A stretch of 64,000 nt of DNA from Effrenium voratum (taxonomy: Eukaryota > Sar > Dinophyceae > Suessiales > Symbiodiniaceae). The notes beneath the pieces were generated by a model. That model had not been told where the DNA came from. It did no database searches and saw only the letters and a program-made list of their open reading frames with translations. This document shows, piece after piece, positions 1 through 11,207 of this stretch. The DNA is taken from assembly GCA_963377175.1 (NCBI GenBank), contig CAUJNA010000845.1:55001-119000 (forward strand). Reading direction: 5' to 3'. Position 1 is the stretch's first letter, and every line of letters begins with the position of its first letter. The translations under genes were made by a program, and so were the position numbers.

Positions 1-3000
1 CTGTGCATTCAACAAGGCTCCATGTCTTTCCAAATCTCTGAGTACATCGATGCCTCGGCAGAGTCAACAAGGCAATCTAAAGAGGCTATGTGCAAGTTGT
101 CGGGTCGGCGTTTGGCTATAGATGTTCCTTGTTTGAATTGGCCCTTCCACCAAACGTGGCTTGGTCCACTTTCGGCCCATTGTGGAAGGTGGTTCTTCCC
201 TTGGAACATTTTTCGCCTCTGCTCTCCGGCCAAACTATCTTGCAAGCCAGAACTAAGGACATGCACCAGGGGAAGCTTCATGAGGTTTTCCCGGTCGCCA
301 CCCGGTTTTCCTCGTTTTTACCGCGGTTTGGCAGGAGCCATCTGGCCATCCTGAATGCAATCAGGGCGGAGGAGCCGATCGCCGCATCAGCTTGCTGATG
401 CTCATACTGCTGGTCATGTTGCTCCCCTGGCCGAGCTGCGGTGGAAAAGCCATGACTTCCATTGCAAGTGACCTGAAAAGTAGAAAAAAGGGGACCCTCT
501 TAGTTGGTCGATTCAGCGTTGAGGCAATCCAACCATAGGGTGCCACTGAACTTCGGTTCAAGCCCAGCAGAAAGCGGGGTTTCGGTTTTAGTGAGTTCCC
601 CTGGTTTGTGCGGCGAAATCAAACAGCAAATCGACCTTCCAGGTTTGTGCATGTGTGCGGTCAAAATAGTCGGCCCCCCAAAGCAAATGTGGGTCAAGTC
701 TTGTGGCTCGTCCCATGTCTTGAACAAATGGAGCGCAAATGCCCTGCACTGGGTTGGTACTTCATGGAAATTCCAAGATCAGCGGTTTCCCAGTGCTTTC
801 CCTTCCAAGCCTCGACCAAAAGGTGCTCACAAAGCCCGATTCGAATCCCTTTTACAGGGAAGCAAGTTCATCCTTCGACTCTTAGCGCCCCAATGAACAC
901 AAACCGAAGAGGTCTGGAGATTCAAAGTGATCAACTTTGACGTTGCTATGCAACTGACCTCCCGCAATCGAACAACCGAAATTGTGAAAGGGCTCAGTTG
1001 CTTCCAAGTAACAGGTCCCTGCCACCCCAAGTACAGGATGCTCCTCTACCATTGAACAAAAAGACCAGAGGTCACACTCCACATCCCTAAAACTGGCCCA
1101 CCCCCGGTGGCCATGGAAAAGCGGTCACCCTGTCGGTTGGCGGTCGATCTTAAAACGACCGCCCTCCAAAATCCGTTGGGGAAAAGGACACCACTGGGTT
1201 TTTAGGGGCCATGGGCGTACTCAGTTTTCTTGTGACGGGCGCTTCTCCACACGTCCACCGGGGCTCGGAGGACCCTGGCTCAAAGGTACTAAATTGGTTC
1301 ACGGTAAAGGACAAGAGAAGCACGACAGACAGTTGTACCTTTGTGGGTGTGGGTGGATTCTACGGAACCTGAATACATCTGGCTAGCTGGTACAGCTTTC
1401 ACTCGGGCTTATGCCCATGAGGCTCAGAAGGAACCGTGCCTAATGTTGGGAACCGGAGGGGTGTTCAAACGATCCGCTCCTCTGAACTGGGACAAGCTGA
1501 CGAAAAACATCTGGGGCGTTGGTATTCCCGGGGACAACAGTTTGGGTCTGCGCGGTCGTTGCAGCATATGCTGTTTCGGAGCCAAGGGGAGCCATTGCAG
1601 CCGAATTCTTGGCTGCCGACTACTGGGGCCAGTGGTCAAGGCAAGGTCTCCAAGGGATACTGGTCAAAAGTACTCGTCGTCCCAAGATAACATTGGACAA
1701 TTAGTGCGTCCTCGTGTTTTTGTGGGTCCCTCATGTCACTCCATATGGACCAAAGACTACCAGTAACTTTGTCCAAACCTCACGGATCCATACCCAGCGC
1801 CTCACTCTTTACGTTGTAGTTCACAGTCACCGTGCCTCGATCTCAATCTGATGCGACAGACGCCGGTAGGTAGCTCACAGTCGACACGAACGGAAGAACA
1901 AAAGTTGGCCTCCAGGGAAACCAACGGACACTAAACCAAGTTTCTCCCCTTGCCCTGCCTCAGAGCACCCCAATGAAGTCTCATAGGTTGCCGCGCAAGT
2001 TGCTGTCTGGTGGCTGAATGGCTCCCTTGCCCCGCTGCCCGCTAGAAACTGAGGAGAGAGTGCCAAATGGGCTGAGCATTGGGCAAGCCTGCGGAAAATC
2101 CGCAGCCTGCAGTGGCTATCCATCTCTGATATTTCAAGTACCAAAAGACATCCAGTGCATGGATGATATACGACCGAACGGCCCAGTGGGAACCAGAATT
2201 TCAGTCTCGAGGGAACATGGAACCGGAGACCTCTCGGGGTGAAACCACCCAATTGCATCCTCCTTGAAATGAATCAAGCGACCTCGTTCCCGGCTTCCAA
2301 CCTTCAAACACTATGGACAACGTTCGAAGATTGGCAAGAACCAGGTGACGCTCCGAAAAAGAAAGCCAAAGTGCAAAGTAACTTGGCAAGTGAACATCGG
2401 ACCCTGCCATGGCTGGACCAATTTGGGCGGTTGATCCAATGTCCATCATCCACTCATGGGACAGGTGTCCATTATCCGAGGAAAAGAGATGGGTTTCCTA
2501 AACTCAGCCCAATGGATTTCGCCGTCCTTGGTTCATTTCAGGAAACCCATCCGACAAAAACAACATGCCGGGGACCCTGAACATCAGCTTGTTAGTATGA
2601 TATCCAACAATGCCAAAATGTCATCCGAGAGGCTAAACACTTACACGAAACTTACACGCATTGCTACCTTATGACCATGAATGAACTTGTGTTGAAGTGC
2701 CCCACGACCCCATTCTATCTTATTGGGCTTGTACGGTACACTTAGGCTTGTGTTTTTGAGTGTACAGCTTTGTTAAACGGGAAGCCAAATGGAACCCCAC
2801 CGTGTATCCTTCACCAGGATTTGATTTCGGCTGGGGCGGTGGCTCAAGGTGGGCGGAGCGCACTCCTTCACGTTGAAACGCGTCCTTGGCAATGTGTGTG
2901 GGTGTGTGTCGGTGTTTTGAGGGTCCTGTTGCAAGTTGGCATGAAGGGAAACTACAAAGAAAAGGCAACGGTTGGGTCTTGCACCTGTTTTGACAACGCT

Positions 3001-6000
3001 TGGGTCTTGCACCTGTTTTGACAAGTACCCAGAAGATTACTGCGGAGTACGTCAAACCCACATTTAGTTGCGATGCAACTAGTATACTATCAGTGATTCT
3101 GTAGCCCCTACTACCTCGCCCCAAAAAATCCCATCGGCACAAGAGTAGAAACTCAGGACCTTCAAGAAAATCATCGCCCCAGAGACAAAAATAGAAGCAC
3201 CAGGTGATGTGAAACGCCACCCAAAGCAAACATGTAGCGAAGTCCGCCACAGGCCCCTTTATCGGATGGTCAAGCGTGCAAACAGGTGCTCCCCGAAAAT
3301 GGGTGGCAGGGAATTCACGGAATCATACAGATTGTCTATGTGCCCCCCGACTTACTTTACTTCCAAAGATTGCAACCATCCGTCTTCCATCCTACTTAGA
3401 AATCCTATCCACCAAATCCGAGTCGCTGAGCAAAACAAGGGCACGTGTCACCGTGGTGGTATCTCCTCAGACCAGCTCTGCTGGTAGAGAGGGCTACATC
3501 AATCATTGGGTATGCTGGGAAGAAATCGTGTGGGACTTTGTGCAGCCCAAGCATCAAAGGGCACGTTGGAAGCCTGACCAAACAGCCTCTCGGTTTCAGC
3601 ACTGGTAAGGGTTAGTTTGGCTCCAAATTTTCGACCCCCCCCCCCCAAAAAAAAAATGATTGGCTTCCTTTTGGATTCCCTTTGAATTCAAACGCGCACA
3701 CACACACATTTGTGTCAAACACCCCCTTTGAATGACGCCCAACAATCAAAAACATACACAAAACGTTAAACCACCCAAGTAGCTTATAACCTAGCCCATC
3801 AACCGCCCACTTACCAACTTGGCCCAGCATCCAAGTATTCCCAAAAACGAGCAATGAGTAACGAAGCAGAAACAGGCACCAACCTCTCGTTGTCCAGTGA
3901 CCCTTGTAGAAAAAGGGAACCCCCAAGTGCATCATTTGTAGTAGGTCCGAACCCACCAAGCAAAAAGGGATTTGAGATACGCAAGGGACACCAAAGCCAG
4001 TTATGGGATCCCCTATTTAAACACCCTAACCACTGAAGAACTGGACCCCATAAATGGGAGCCATGCGTGGACCCCAACTTTTGGTTGCGGCATTCACTGG
4101 GAGCCCTTGAGGCTCCGAGCCCGGACAAGGAGTCCATGATCCAGCTATGCCGTGCCCGGAAATGGCCCTGAGCGCGGTGACGTGGCGAGCCCTCCGTCCC
4201 CAGGGAAAGCTCGGCGATCTTTCAGTTTCGGGTTGTTCTCGAGCGTACCCCCCAAATGGCTTGGGTTTCATAGGCCTTGGTGGTTTTGAGTGGTGCTTTG
4301 GAGGTTAGGGATTGCTTCGGCGTTGTCAAGAAGCAGAGCTGCAGCTTCTAGCCCAAACAAGAAATAAGATGTTTGGTTCATGTCCGCATTTAGTGAACCT
4401 CGCAAAATGCCTTAAAACAGGTTTCAGAAGAGATCCCAGTCGTGGTTGGCTTACTTGCAATACTCATGTGCATGGGTTTGTGTACCAATCGTTTCAGGGT
4501 GTTTTCAATGAACCCAATCACACACTAGCCAAATATGTAATTTCTGCCGATGGGGCACTGGTGCGTGTTGTATCATCCATGAGGCGTCAGAGTCCACAAA
4601 AACAAACGATCCTCCTGTAAGAACATTCTGCACATGACTGGCCAGACAAAGCCACTGAAGCTTGTCAACCAGACAGGTCAATACTGTGTGTCCTCTTGGC
4701 GCAAACTGACAACTCATGCACCTGTACTCTTGGTCTTTAATGTTCAAGAAGGATTTAAGGATCACGCAGCTAGTTCTGTTATGCCAAAACACTACCCCAA
4801 AGAAACGTGGGGTAGAGTGGCTACTCTATGTTGGTTGATGGCATTTGTGTATCCCTATTATCCCCTCGGGTGGGCAACTGTGCTCCATGAATGAACGCAT
4901 ATTGTGAAGCCTAGGCTTAGAGAACCCATCTAAGCTGGTGCGTACAGCACATTGGCACTCCCTAAACAATGTCGACCCCAAATTGATTCACCTTTCGGAT
5001 TCACCGGGGAGTGCAACTCCCCCGAGTTGCAAAGAATCAGCACCGTTTTGGGATACCCTGCTAATGAACAATCAACCGGGGGCACCTACTCCTGGGTTCC
5101 CACTCGGAGGATCCCTGGAAAGTCAGCTTTTGTTGCCAAACCTAACATTTCCGAGATTATCCTAACTCCTAACCAACCCGTTGCCAGCTTGGGGCTGTAA
5201 CGCCACCAATTTCAGCCACCTTTAGAGAATCCATGGCGTTTTCTCGACCAATGGAAACCTGTTGAGGTTGGCCCAACCCTGAAGCGCAAGGCGGTTTTTG
5301 GGTCGCAACCTGTGAAAGCGACGATTGCTTGAGTTTTTCATGGGACCCATGGAACGGGCCAGCCCTGCGTTGGGCCTTTGAAACCAAAACGCAGCTTGTT
5401 GCAATGCGGGGAGTTGAATGATCCATGTGCAGCTCCCCATATTCGACCACGTGGAATCTGACACTTTCAAAGCGGCCATTGTTGAGGAGGTCTTGAAAGG
5501 ACAACCCTGAGCAAGCCACCAAGCCGATTAGCGCAAGACCCATGGCTTGAAATGGCTTAACGTCTTATTCAGTTCCAGCCACGCTGCAACAGGATAAAAC
5601 TGCAAAACGTGTAGTTTTGAACAAGCTGGTAACCACATTAGGGCTCTGACACACTGAAAAGCATCCACCTCTCTTTCGTTGACTTTTGTGGACCTTTCAA
5701 GGGGACCATGTGTTAGCACATGTTCCTTCATTTCAACAGGACCAAAGACTGAATGAATCAAACGCTTCTCACACGCTGGAGGTCGCCCTGCTCCCGCCTT
5801 GATTTTGGACACCTCCTCATCGTAGGCCGAGGCCGTCATGTTGGCCACGCGGATGCCGCTGTTCATGCCTCGGTGCGCAAAACAAAGAAGTTGCCGGCAA
5901 ATATGAGCATGAGTCCAAATGGGAAAAGCCATGAAACAAAAAAACAAACGCTGGCTTTCCTGCGGTTTCCCATCAGGCAAGGTGAACAAATCTAGGGTCT

Positions 6001-6437
6001 TCACAATATTGGACATCCGCCCTGACAAAGGACACCAACATGACCCAAGACCCAATACCTTAACGGCTCTTTGTTGGGTGGTCTTTGGGTCTAAAAGGGT
6101 CGCCACTAACCCATAATCACTACCCTCATGGAGAAACATGACATATACCCCGACGTAGTCGCCATCTTGTGGTTCTATGCAACCAGTTGTCCTTGAGGAA
6201 GGTGTGGGCAGTGGAAGCCCTGGTGAGAACCATAGAAATACATGTACCAAGGTCAAAATCCCACATGGTCATGGTTTTCTCACTATGGGTTCTCCAAACC
6301 CGCCGTGACTGAATGTTGCTTTTAAGGTACCACGCAAACCCCATTCCAATTACAAGGTTTTTGGCGGGTTTCCTTTGGGTTTCCGCGCAGGTTTCCACGC
6401 AAGTTTCGCGGCTTTCCGGGCTTCCAAGTCTTCCATA
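1..6437. other. gene-poor flank, no supported gene
   Basis: I find no convincing coding region or RNA gene here. The longest open frames (for example about 240 codons on the minus strand at 5.5-6.3 kb) have no recognisable motif, no compositional coherence and no partner exons. The stretch holds a 28-base-period duplication at 2973-3024 and a C-run followed by an A-run near 3636-3656. Much of it is built from loosely repeated words rich in AAACC, GGTTCC and CCAAAA. Confidence 0.55.
2973..3024 (+). repeat. two-copy 24-bp direct repeat, period 28
   Basis: The 24-base word starting TGGGTCTTGCACCTG and ending TTTTGACAA occurs at 2973-2996 and again at 3001-3024, separated by four bases. The copies are identical, which points to a recent local duplication in otherwise unique sequence. 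Confidence 0.85.
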
Positions 6438-6545
6438 GGTTTCCTGCAAATTTCCTGCAAGTTTCCTGCGGGTTTCCTGCGGGTTTCCTGCGGGTTTCCT
6501 GCGGCTTTCTCGCGGATTTCTGTGTGTTTCCTGCAGGTTTCCGCA
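6438..6545 (+). repeat. 12-bp tandem repeat (GTTTCCTGCGGG-type)
   Basis: At least six imperfect 12-base units of the form GTTTCCTGC followed by GGG, AAA or AAG run head to tail, then decay into related words further right. The 12-base period keeps all frames open, so on the minus strand it gives a false protein repeat of about four residues (A-G-N-P-Q-E-T-R-like). I read it as a minisatellite, not a gene. Confidence 0.8.
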
Positions 6546-6857
6546 CTTTTCCTTCCCACGGTTGGTTTTCACAGTTTCCTTGCGTTTCCACGCTCGTTTG
6601 TAGCGGGTTTCCACGCAGTTTTTCCTGGCTTGTTGCAGGTTTGACGCGCAGCGGTTTTCCGGGTTTGGCTTCGGCCCCCAAGGTCTTCCGCAAAGGTGGA
6701 CACGCGAGATCTTGCAACCCTCTCTGGGCAGCACCGTCTTGCATAATACTTTCAACTTGCATGCGTCGCGCACACACTTCTCCCCATAACTTGCTTGCAT
6801 CGCTCACACGCTTGTCCCCATCCGCCTTCTTCAAACCTTTAAGCCTTTGGCGCAATA

Positions 6858-6939
6858 CGACACCGCGGGGATTCGAACCCCTGCGGGCAGAGCCCAATGG
6901 ATTTCGAGTCCATCTCCTTAGCCGCTCGGACACAGTGTC
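6858..6939 (-). tRNA. tRNA-Ser(CGA)
   Basis: Read on the minus strand this is an 82-nt class II tRNA. The 7-bp acceptor pairs GACACTG with CGGTGTC (one G-T wobble), followed by discriminator G. The D-arm is TCCGAGCGGCTAAGGA. The anticodon stem ATGGA/TCCAT encloses the loop CTCGAAA, giving anticodon CGA (plus-strand 6904-6906), which decodes UCG serine. A long GGGC...GCCC variable arm is present, and the T-loop is TTCGAAT with a GGGG/CCCC stem and one mismatch at its base. No CCA is encoded, as expected for a nuclear eukaryotic tRNA, and there is no intron. Confidence 0.93.
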
Positions 6940-7050
6940 TCTGCAAGTCTGACTAACAACCGCCTTTGGGCCACAACCCTTTCTATGAACCACACGGCCG
7001 CCCGCAGTCTCGGCCTGCAAGTTTACGTCTGTTTTCACGCTTGTACACAA

Positions 7051-7095
7051 GGGTTTCATAGCTCAGTTGGTTAGAGCGTACGGCTAATAAACGTA
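7051..7095 (+). pseudogene. 5' half of a tRNA-Ile(AAU) gene
   Basis: The sequence matches the 5' half of eukaryotic tRNA-Ile: GGGTTTC, then AT, the D-arm AGCTCAGTTGGTTAGAGC (intact A-box), then an anticodon stem TACGG/ACGTA with one mismatch around the loop CTAATAA (anticodon AAT). After base 7095 there is no T-arm with GGTTCGA and no 3' acceptor strand, so the gene is truncated. It lies 112 bp from the intact tRNA-Ser on the opposite strand. A fragment of a tRNA-derived repeat is an alternative reading. Confidence 0.65.
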
Positions 7096-9865
7096 ACCTG
7101 CATTTGACTGGTAGGTTCCAAGGAAGATGAAGGCATGATCAGACTGAGACCCAGCTATAGAATGTATTTTCTACTGTTTGCTTCCCTTTGAGTCCCTGGT
7201 AAAATATAAGAAATGCATCCTACGTCTAACCCAGGCCTGGTGCCCAAGGACCCGGTCACTCCAGCGATTTGAGCCCGCAGCCATCCAGGTGGAGCGGCTC
7301 CTCGCGATGGAAGCGGATTTTTGCTTGGGGTCTGTCTCAAATGGAGCCCCATTTGGATGGCTTCAAGGAAACCAAAAAGAAACCAGCCAGTGTTGCTTTT
7401 GGGTGGAGAGGGGGTTGCCGGATATTGAGACACGCCCATTTATGTCTATACAGGTGCTTATTTTATTTGAGGGTACCCTTGTTGGTGCGGCTTTAAGGAA
7501 GACCAACAGGAAAACCGCGTCTTTGAGGGGTCCTGCTGTTCTGGCACATGGATCCACGGTCAGAGTTTGTTGTTTGCAATGACATTGGATTTTGATGAGC
7601 AATCTCCATTTGATAGTGACAACGTGGCGAACATACCCAATGTCATTCTCTTCGCTCAATTGACAGTAAACAACAACCGTTGCTTGGACAACGCAAGGCT
7701 TGCACAAACCCTTAAAAAAACCCCGTGAAAACTTGTTCAACTCTATGAAACCCCATGAAAAACCATAACCCCCCCCTTTTCTCTTATACCCAACAATACT
7801 ATGGATAGACGAGATCCACTTCTCACCAGTTGGGATGGATGAAACCTACCAGCTGTTGCGGGATTTTGTCCTTTCCACTCTCAGTTTCCCCTACCACAAA
7901 AAATAGAAGTGTCTTCACAATGGCGCGTCTTTTGTGAATCCTAAGGTGTAAACAAAATTCAACAGAGATCCCAGTCTTTCGAGGATTGTTCCAAAAACAT
8001 CTATAACGTTGCACGGGTTGAGACTTGGCCCCCGGCAAAGGAAAACCAACGGAAACCAATCCTCGTTTACCCATTGTTGCCTCGGCCCCAAGGGGGCCAA
8101 GGGGCGACTCTTAGACACTGGGCTGGGCCTGACATCCATTGGTCCAACGACACCAGAACCTGTCCATGCCTGAATCATTATTTGATTAGCTTTGTTGTTT
8201 GCAGTCGAACCACAGACGCTGCGCGCTCGGCTGGGCCGAGGCGGGCACTTCCATGATTGTTGGAACGAGGGTATTTGGGTGCATCTTCCGAATGTTGAAT
8301 AGGGGCCGTAGGAAAACACACATCAATTATGCACCATCCTTGAGAAGATCAAAGGTGCTGCGCAATTTACACCTCAGTCGTCACCCGGTATATCTTTGGG
8401 GCCAAAAAATAACCCAAAAAGCAACATCCTCCAAAGGAGAATCCCGAAAGGTAATTGCTCATTCCCACCACCCCAACATCCAACTAAATGGTATCCTTCT
8501 GTTTCCAATGTCCAATGCGGGTGTGAATCTCAATCAGAGACCTAATAAACATCATTTAGGTGGGGTTAATGTCCACCAACCACATTTTGCGTGGTTCCCA
8601 AGAAGTTCTGTTCTTAGCCTTTTCAGGATATCGCCACATGCTCCAGGGAAATGGTCGCCCCTTTCTATGATACCAATAGACAACTCCCATGTACCAGGTT
8701 ATCACTTGGGGATGCCAAGGGCAATGCACGGAAAGTGGGAACCTAAAAACCTGACTTTCCCGACCACGCATGGATTCTGAGCGCAACGAATTCTTCTTCC
8801 CAAGTTTCGACTTCATGACACCTCCAGGTTAGGCTTGCCAAACTGTGTAAACCTCCTTCTAGCCGCTCCAAAGCCATCGGCTACTTAGGAAGGGTGAGAA
8901 AACCTGACTATAATACCGTGATGAGCCACTTAGACTCGTCACACTCATTTTCCCCAGTTTTACTACCCACTTACTAAGTAGCCTGCCTGCTCAAGCGGCA
9001 CATGGCCGAACCTTTCCAATATTCCACAAACGACCTCTATCACAAGCCAGGGGTTCCTGACTGCCTACCTGGCGAAGCCAATCTGCGTGTTGCGCGCCTC
9101 TCTATCCATAGCCGCGCCAGAGACAAACTTCACGATGTGGCCTCAGCAAGGCCCGGAAAAGGCACCCTCTGCTTGGTTATGGGAGCCCCTGAGCCACAGC
9201 CCACTTTACACTGTAAGTAGGTATAAAGGTTAGAACTAGGTTACTACTCACTTGCTAGATTGGGCAACGGACACCCACTGCAACAAGACAACCAATTGTG
9301 GATTGCTCACCCTTGGCACAAGCAAACAGACAAAAGGGGGCCAAATCACAGTGACAATCGTCCATCACACATCTAAGAAACAAATCCACAGGAATCTCTA
9401 CATGAAATCTGCCAAAAACCAAACAAACACAATGACTTCATGTGACATTCCCAGTAGCTGGGTTTCTTAGGATACAGGGTTCCCCTTAATTTGGGTAGCC
9501 TCCCTGCTGAACTCATCAATCGTTGGGAGATCTCCCACCAATGTGCCGAGGAAATTATCAGCACCTTGTGGAAAGGGCTCCGAGTGGACGCAATTGACAG
9601 CAGCGAAGCTTCTCTACAATGCAGCCTCTCCAGGAGCCGCACCAAACACCATGCAGATGATCAAGGGTGAGTGCAACAAAATCTGCGCCACAGTGGCCAT
9701 CGAATGAGCGGGATACGGACACACCTTGCCCATACATGGGCATCCACGGCCGGGGGGTTCATTGCAATGCCTGCTTGGATTCCGCTAAGCGGCAGGGGTG
9801 GCGAAGGGGCAAGTATTGGAAAGAAACCCAGGTCCGGGTTGCGGGTTCGGTCCCTATATCAGAAA

Positions 9866-9931
9866 CCGGGATTTAAAGCTTGCTATTGTGATACCAAACC
9901 GGGATTTAAAGCTTGCTATTGTGATACCAAA
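9866..9931 (+). repeat. 33-bp perfect tandem duplication
   Basis: A 33-base unit beginning CCGGGATTTAAAGC and ending GATACCAAA occurs twice without a gap (9866-9898 and 9899-9931) and is identical in both copies. The unit length is a multiple of three, so one frame shows an 11-residue repeat, but there is no other sign of coding. Confidence 0.9.
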
Positions 9932-11180
9932 GTGGGGTTCACATCCCTGTGACTTGGAATCAAAGAAAACGGCTAAGAAAGCTAAAGCCCAGTTTTCCAC
10001 AACCACCGCCACAAAAAGCACCTGTTCCATTCCACTCGGGGTCTGGCAAAATCGGTTGTCCTGTGAGGGCAGCTGCTGGATCACGCCCTCTGTCCAAGGG
10101 GCCTGCAGCTTGGCAACCCAGGTCCGGACGCGTCTCTGGCAACCAGCCCGTTGTCTTTAAACCTGTTTAAATGGCCTTTGGCGAAAACACCTCACGCTTG
10201 TTTCCCCAAGCTGATCAGGGCCTAGGTGTTTAAACATACTTTGCCCGCAGAGGAATTGCATGTCTGCAAGAATGTGCCTTGGGCACGCCAGACCCAGTGC
10301 TTTTGGGCAGAACGTTTACCTACTCCACTTGTCTTTGGCCGCAACAGGTAGTAGTTGTGCTGCTTTTTGTTCTTCTATTTTTTATTGGGGGGGGGGGGGA
10401 ATGGGCAAGGCAACTTTGGGTAGCATATGTAGGTATGCCGTACACGCCTCTCATTCAGCTCTCACTGTGTCCCGAAAACCCTGGATTGACCTCTTAAGGC
10501 TCTTGTGAGAGGCCTTGTTTGTGGTGCCCTTGATAGGAAGCCTCTAACCGTTGTCAAACCCTCCTACAGGGTTGATGACTAATGATTATACCTACACCGT
10601 GCAAGTCAAAGGACGTTTTATCCCATGGCACACATATAATGTCCTAAATGGGATTCAACCCATACAAGTAGTGAAGCGGTTCCCTTCATCCCCCGAAAGG
10701 GGTCTCTCATTTGAGTCCTGCTCCAAGCGTGTACCCAGCACCATGGTTTAAAGCGACATGAGGGCTCCCGCCAGGCTTCCGCAGGCCTTTTTTTTTCGGC
10801 TGCTTCTCAAAATGATGGACCCTCCACTCCTGGTTTCCCATTCGTGAGATTCAAGAGAAGGGCTCAGAAGCTTGGAGAGACCTATTGATATTTCTTCCGC
10901 CCAGGTTTTTAGACGTAAAGAAGAATAGTCTTCATGGGCCCCATGGGCTGTCCCAACCTCTCAAACGAAGACCAGCGCAACACACAAAATGGGCCTGTCT
11001 GGACAAAACAAACTCCTCGTGCATGGCGTTTTAAGGGCAACCACGACCGGCTGGTTCCGCAAAACCAGTCATTTGCTCCTTTGCTCATTGGTTTGTCGCA
11101 AAAATGGCCGTCACCACTAGGTTGCTCGTCCGTCAAGGCCATCCCAACACGGAGACTAACCGTTTCAGGGTCGTAGAATT

Positions 11181-11207
11181 AAAAAAAACACACACACACA
11201 CACACAA
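11181..11207 (+). repeat. A-run plus (CA)n microsatellite
   Basis: Eight A residues lead into about nine CA units. A similar short CA tract is at 14310-14326 and another at 51724-51742. These are ordinary dinucleotide repeats with no associated feature. Confidence 0.85.

Noticed and set aside
5528..7059. Minus-strand frames of 224-245 codons
   Set aside because: One is composed of the 12-bp minisatellite and overlaps the tRNA-Ser gene; the others have no motif and no coding-like composition.
9487..9665. Possible exon reading L-P-A-E-L-I-N-R-W-E-I before a GGTGAG donor
   Set aside because: The antisense frame is equally open, no acceptor or partner exon is in phase, and nothing is recognisable in the peptide.
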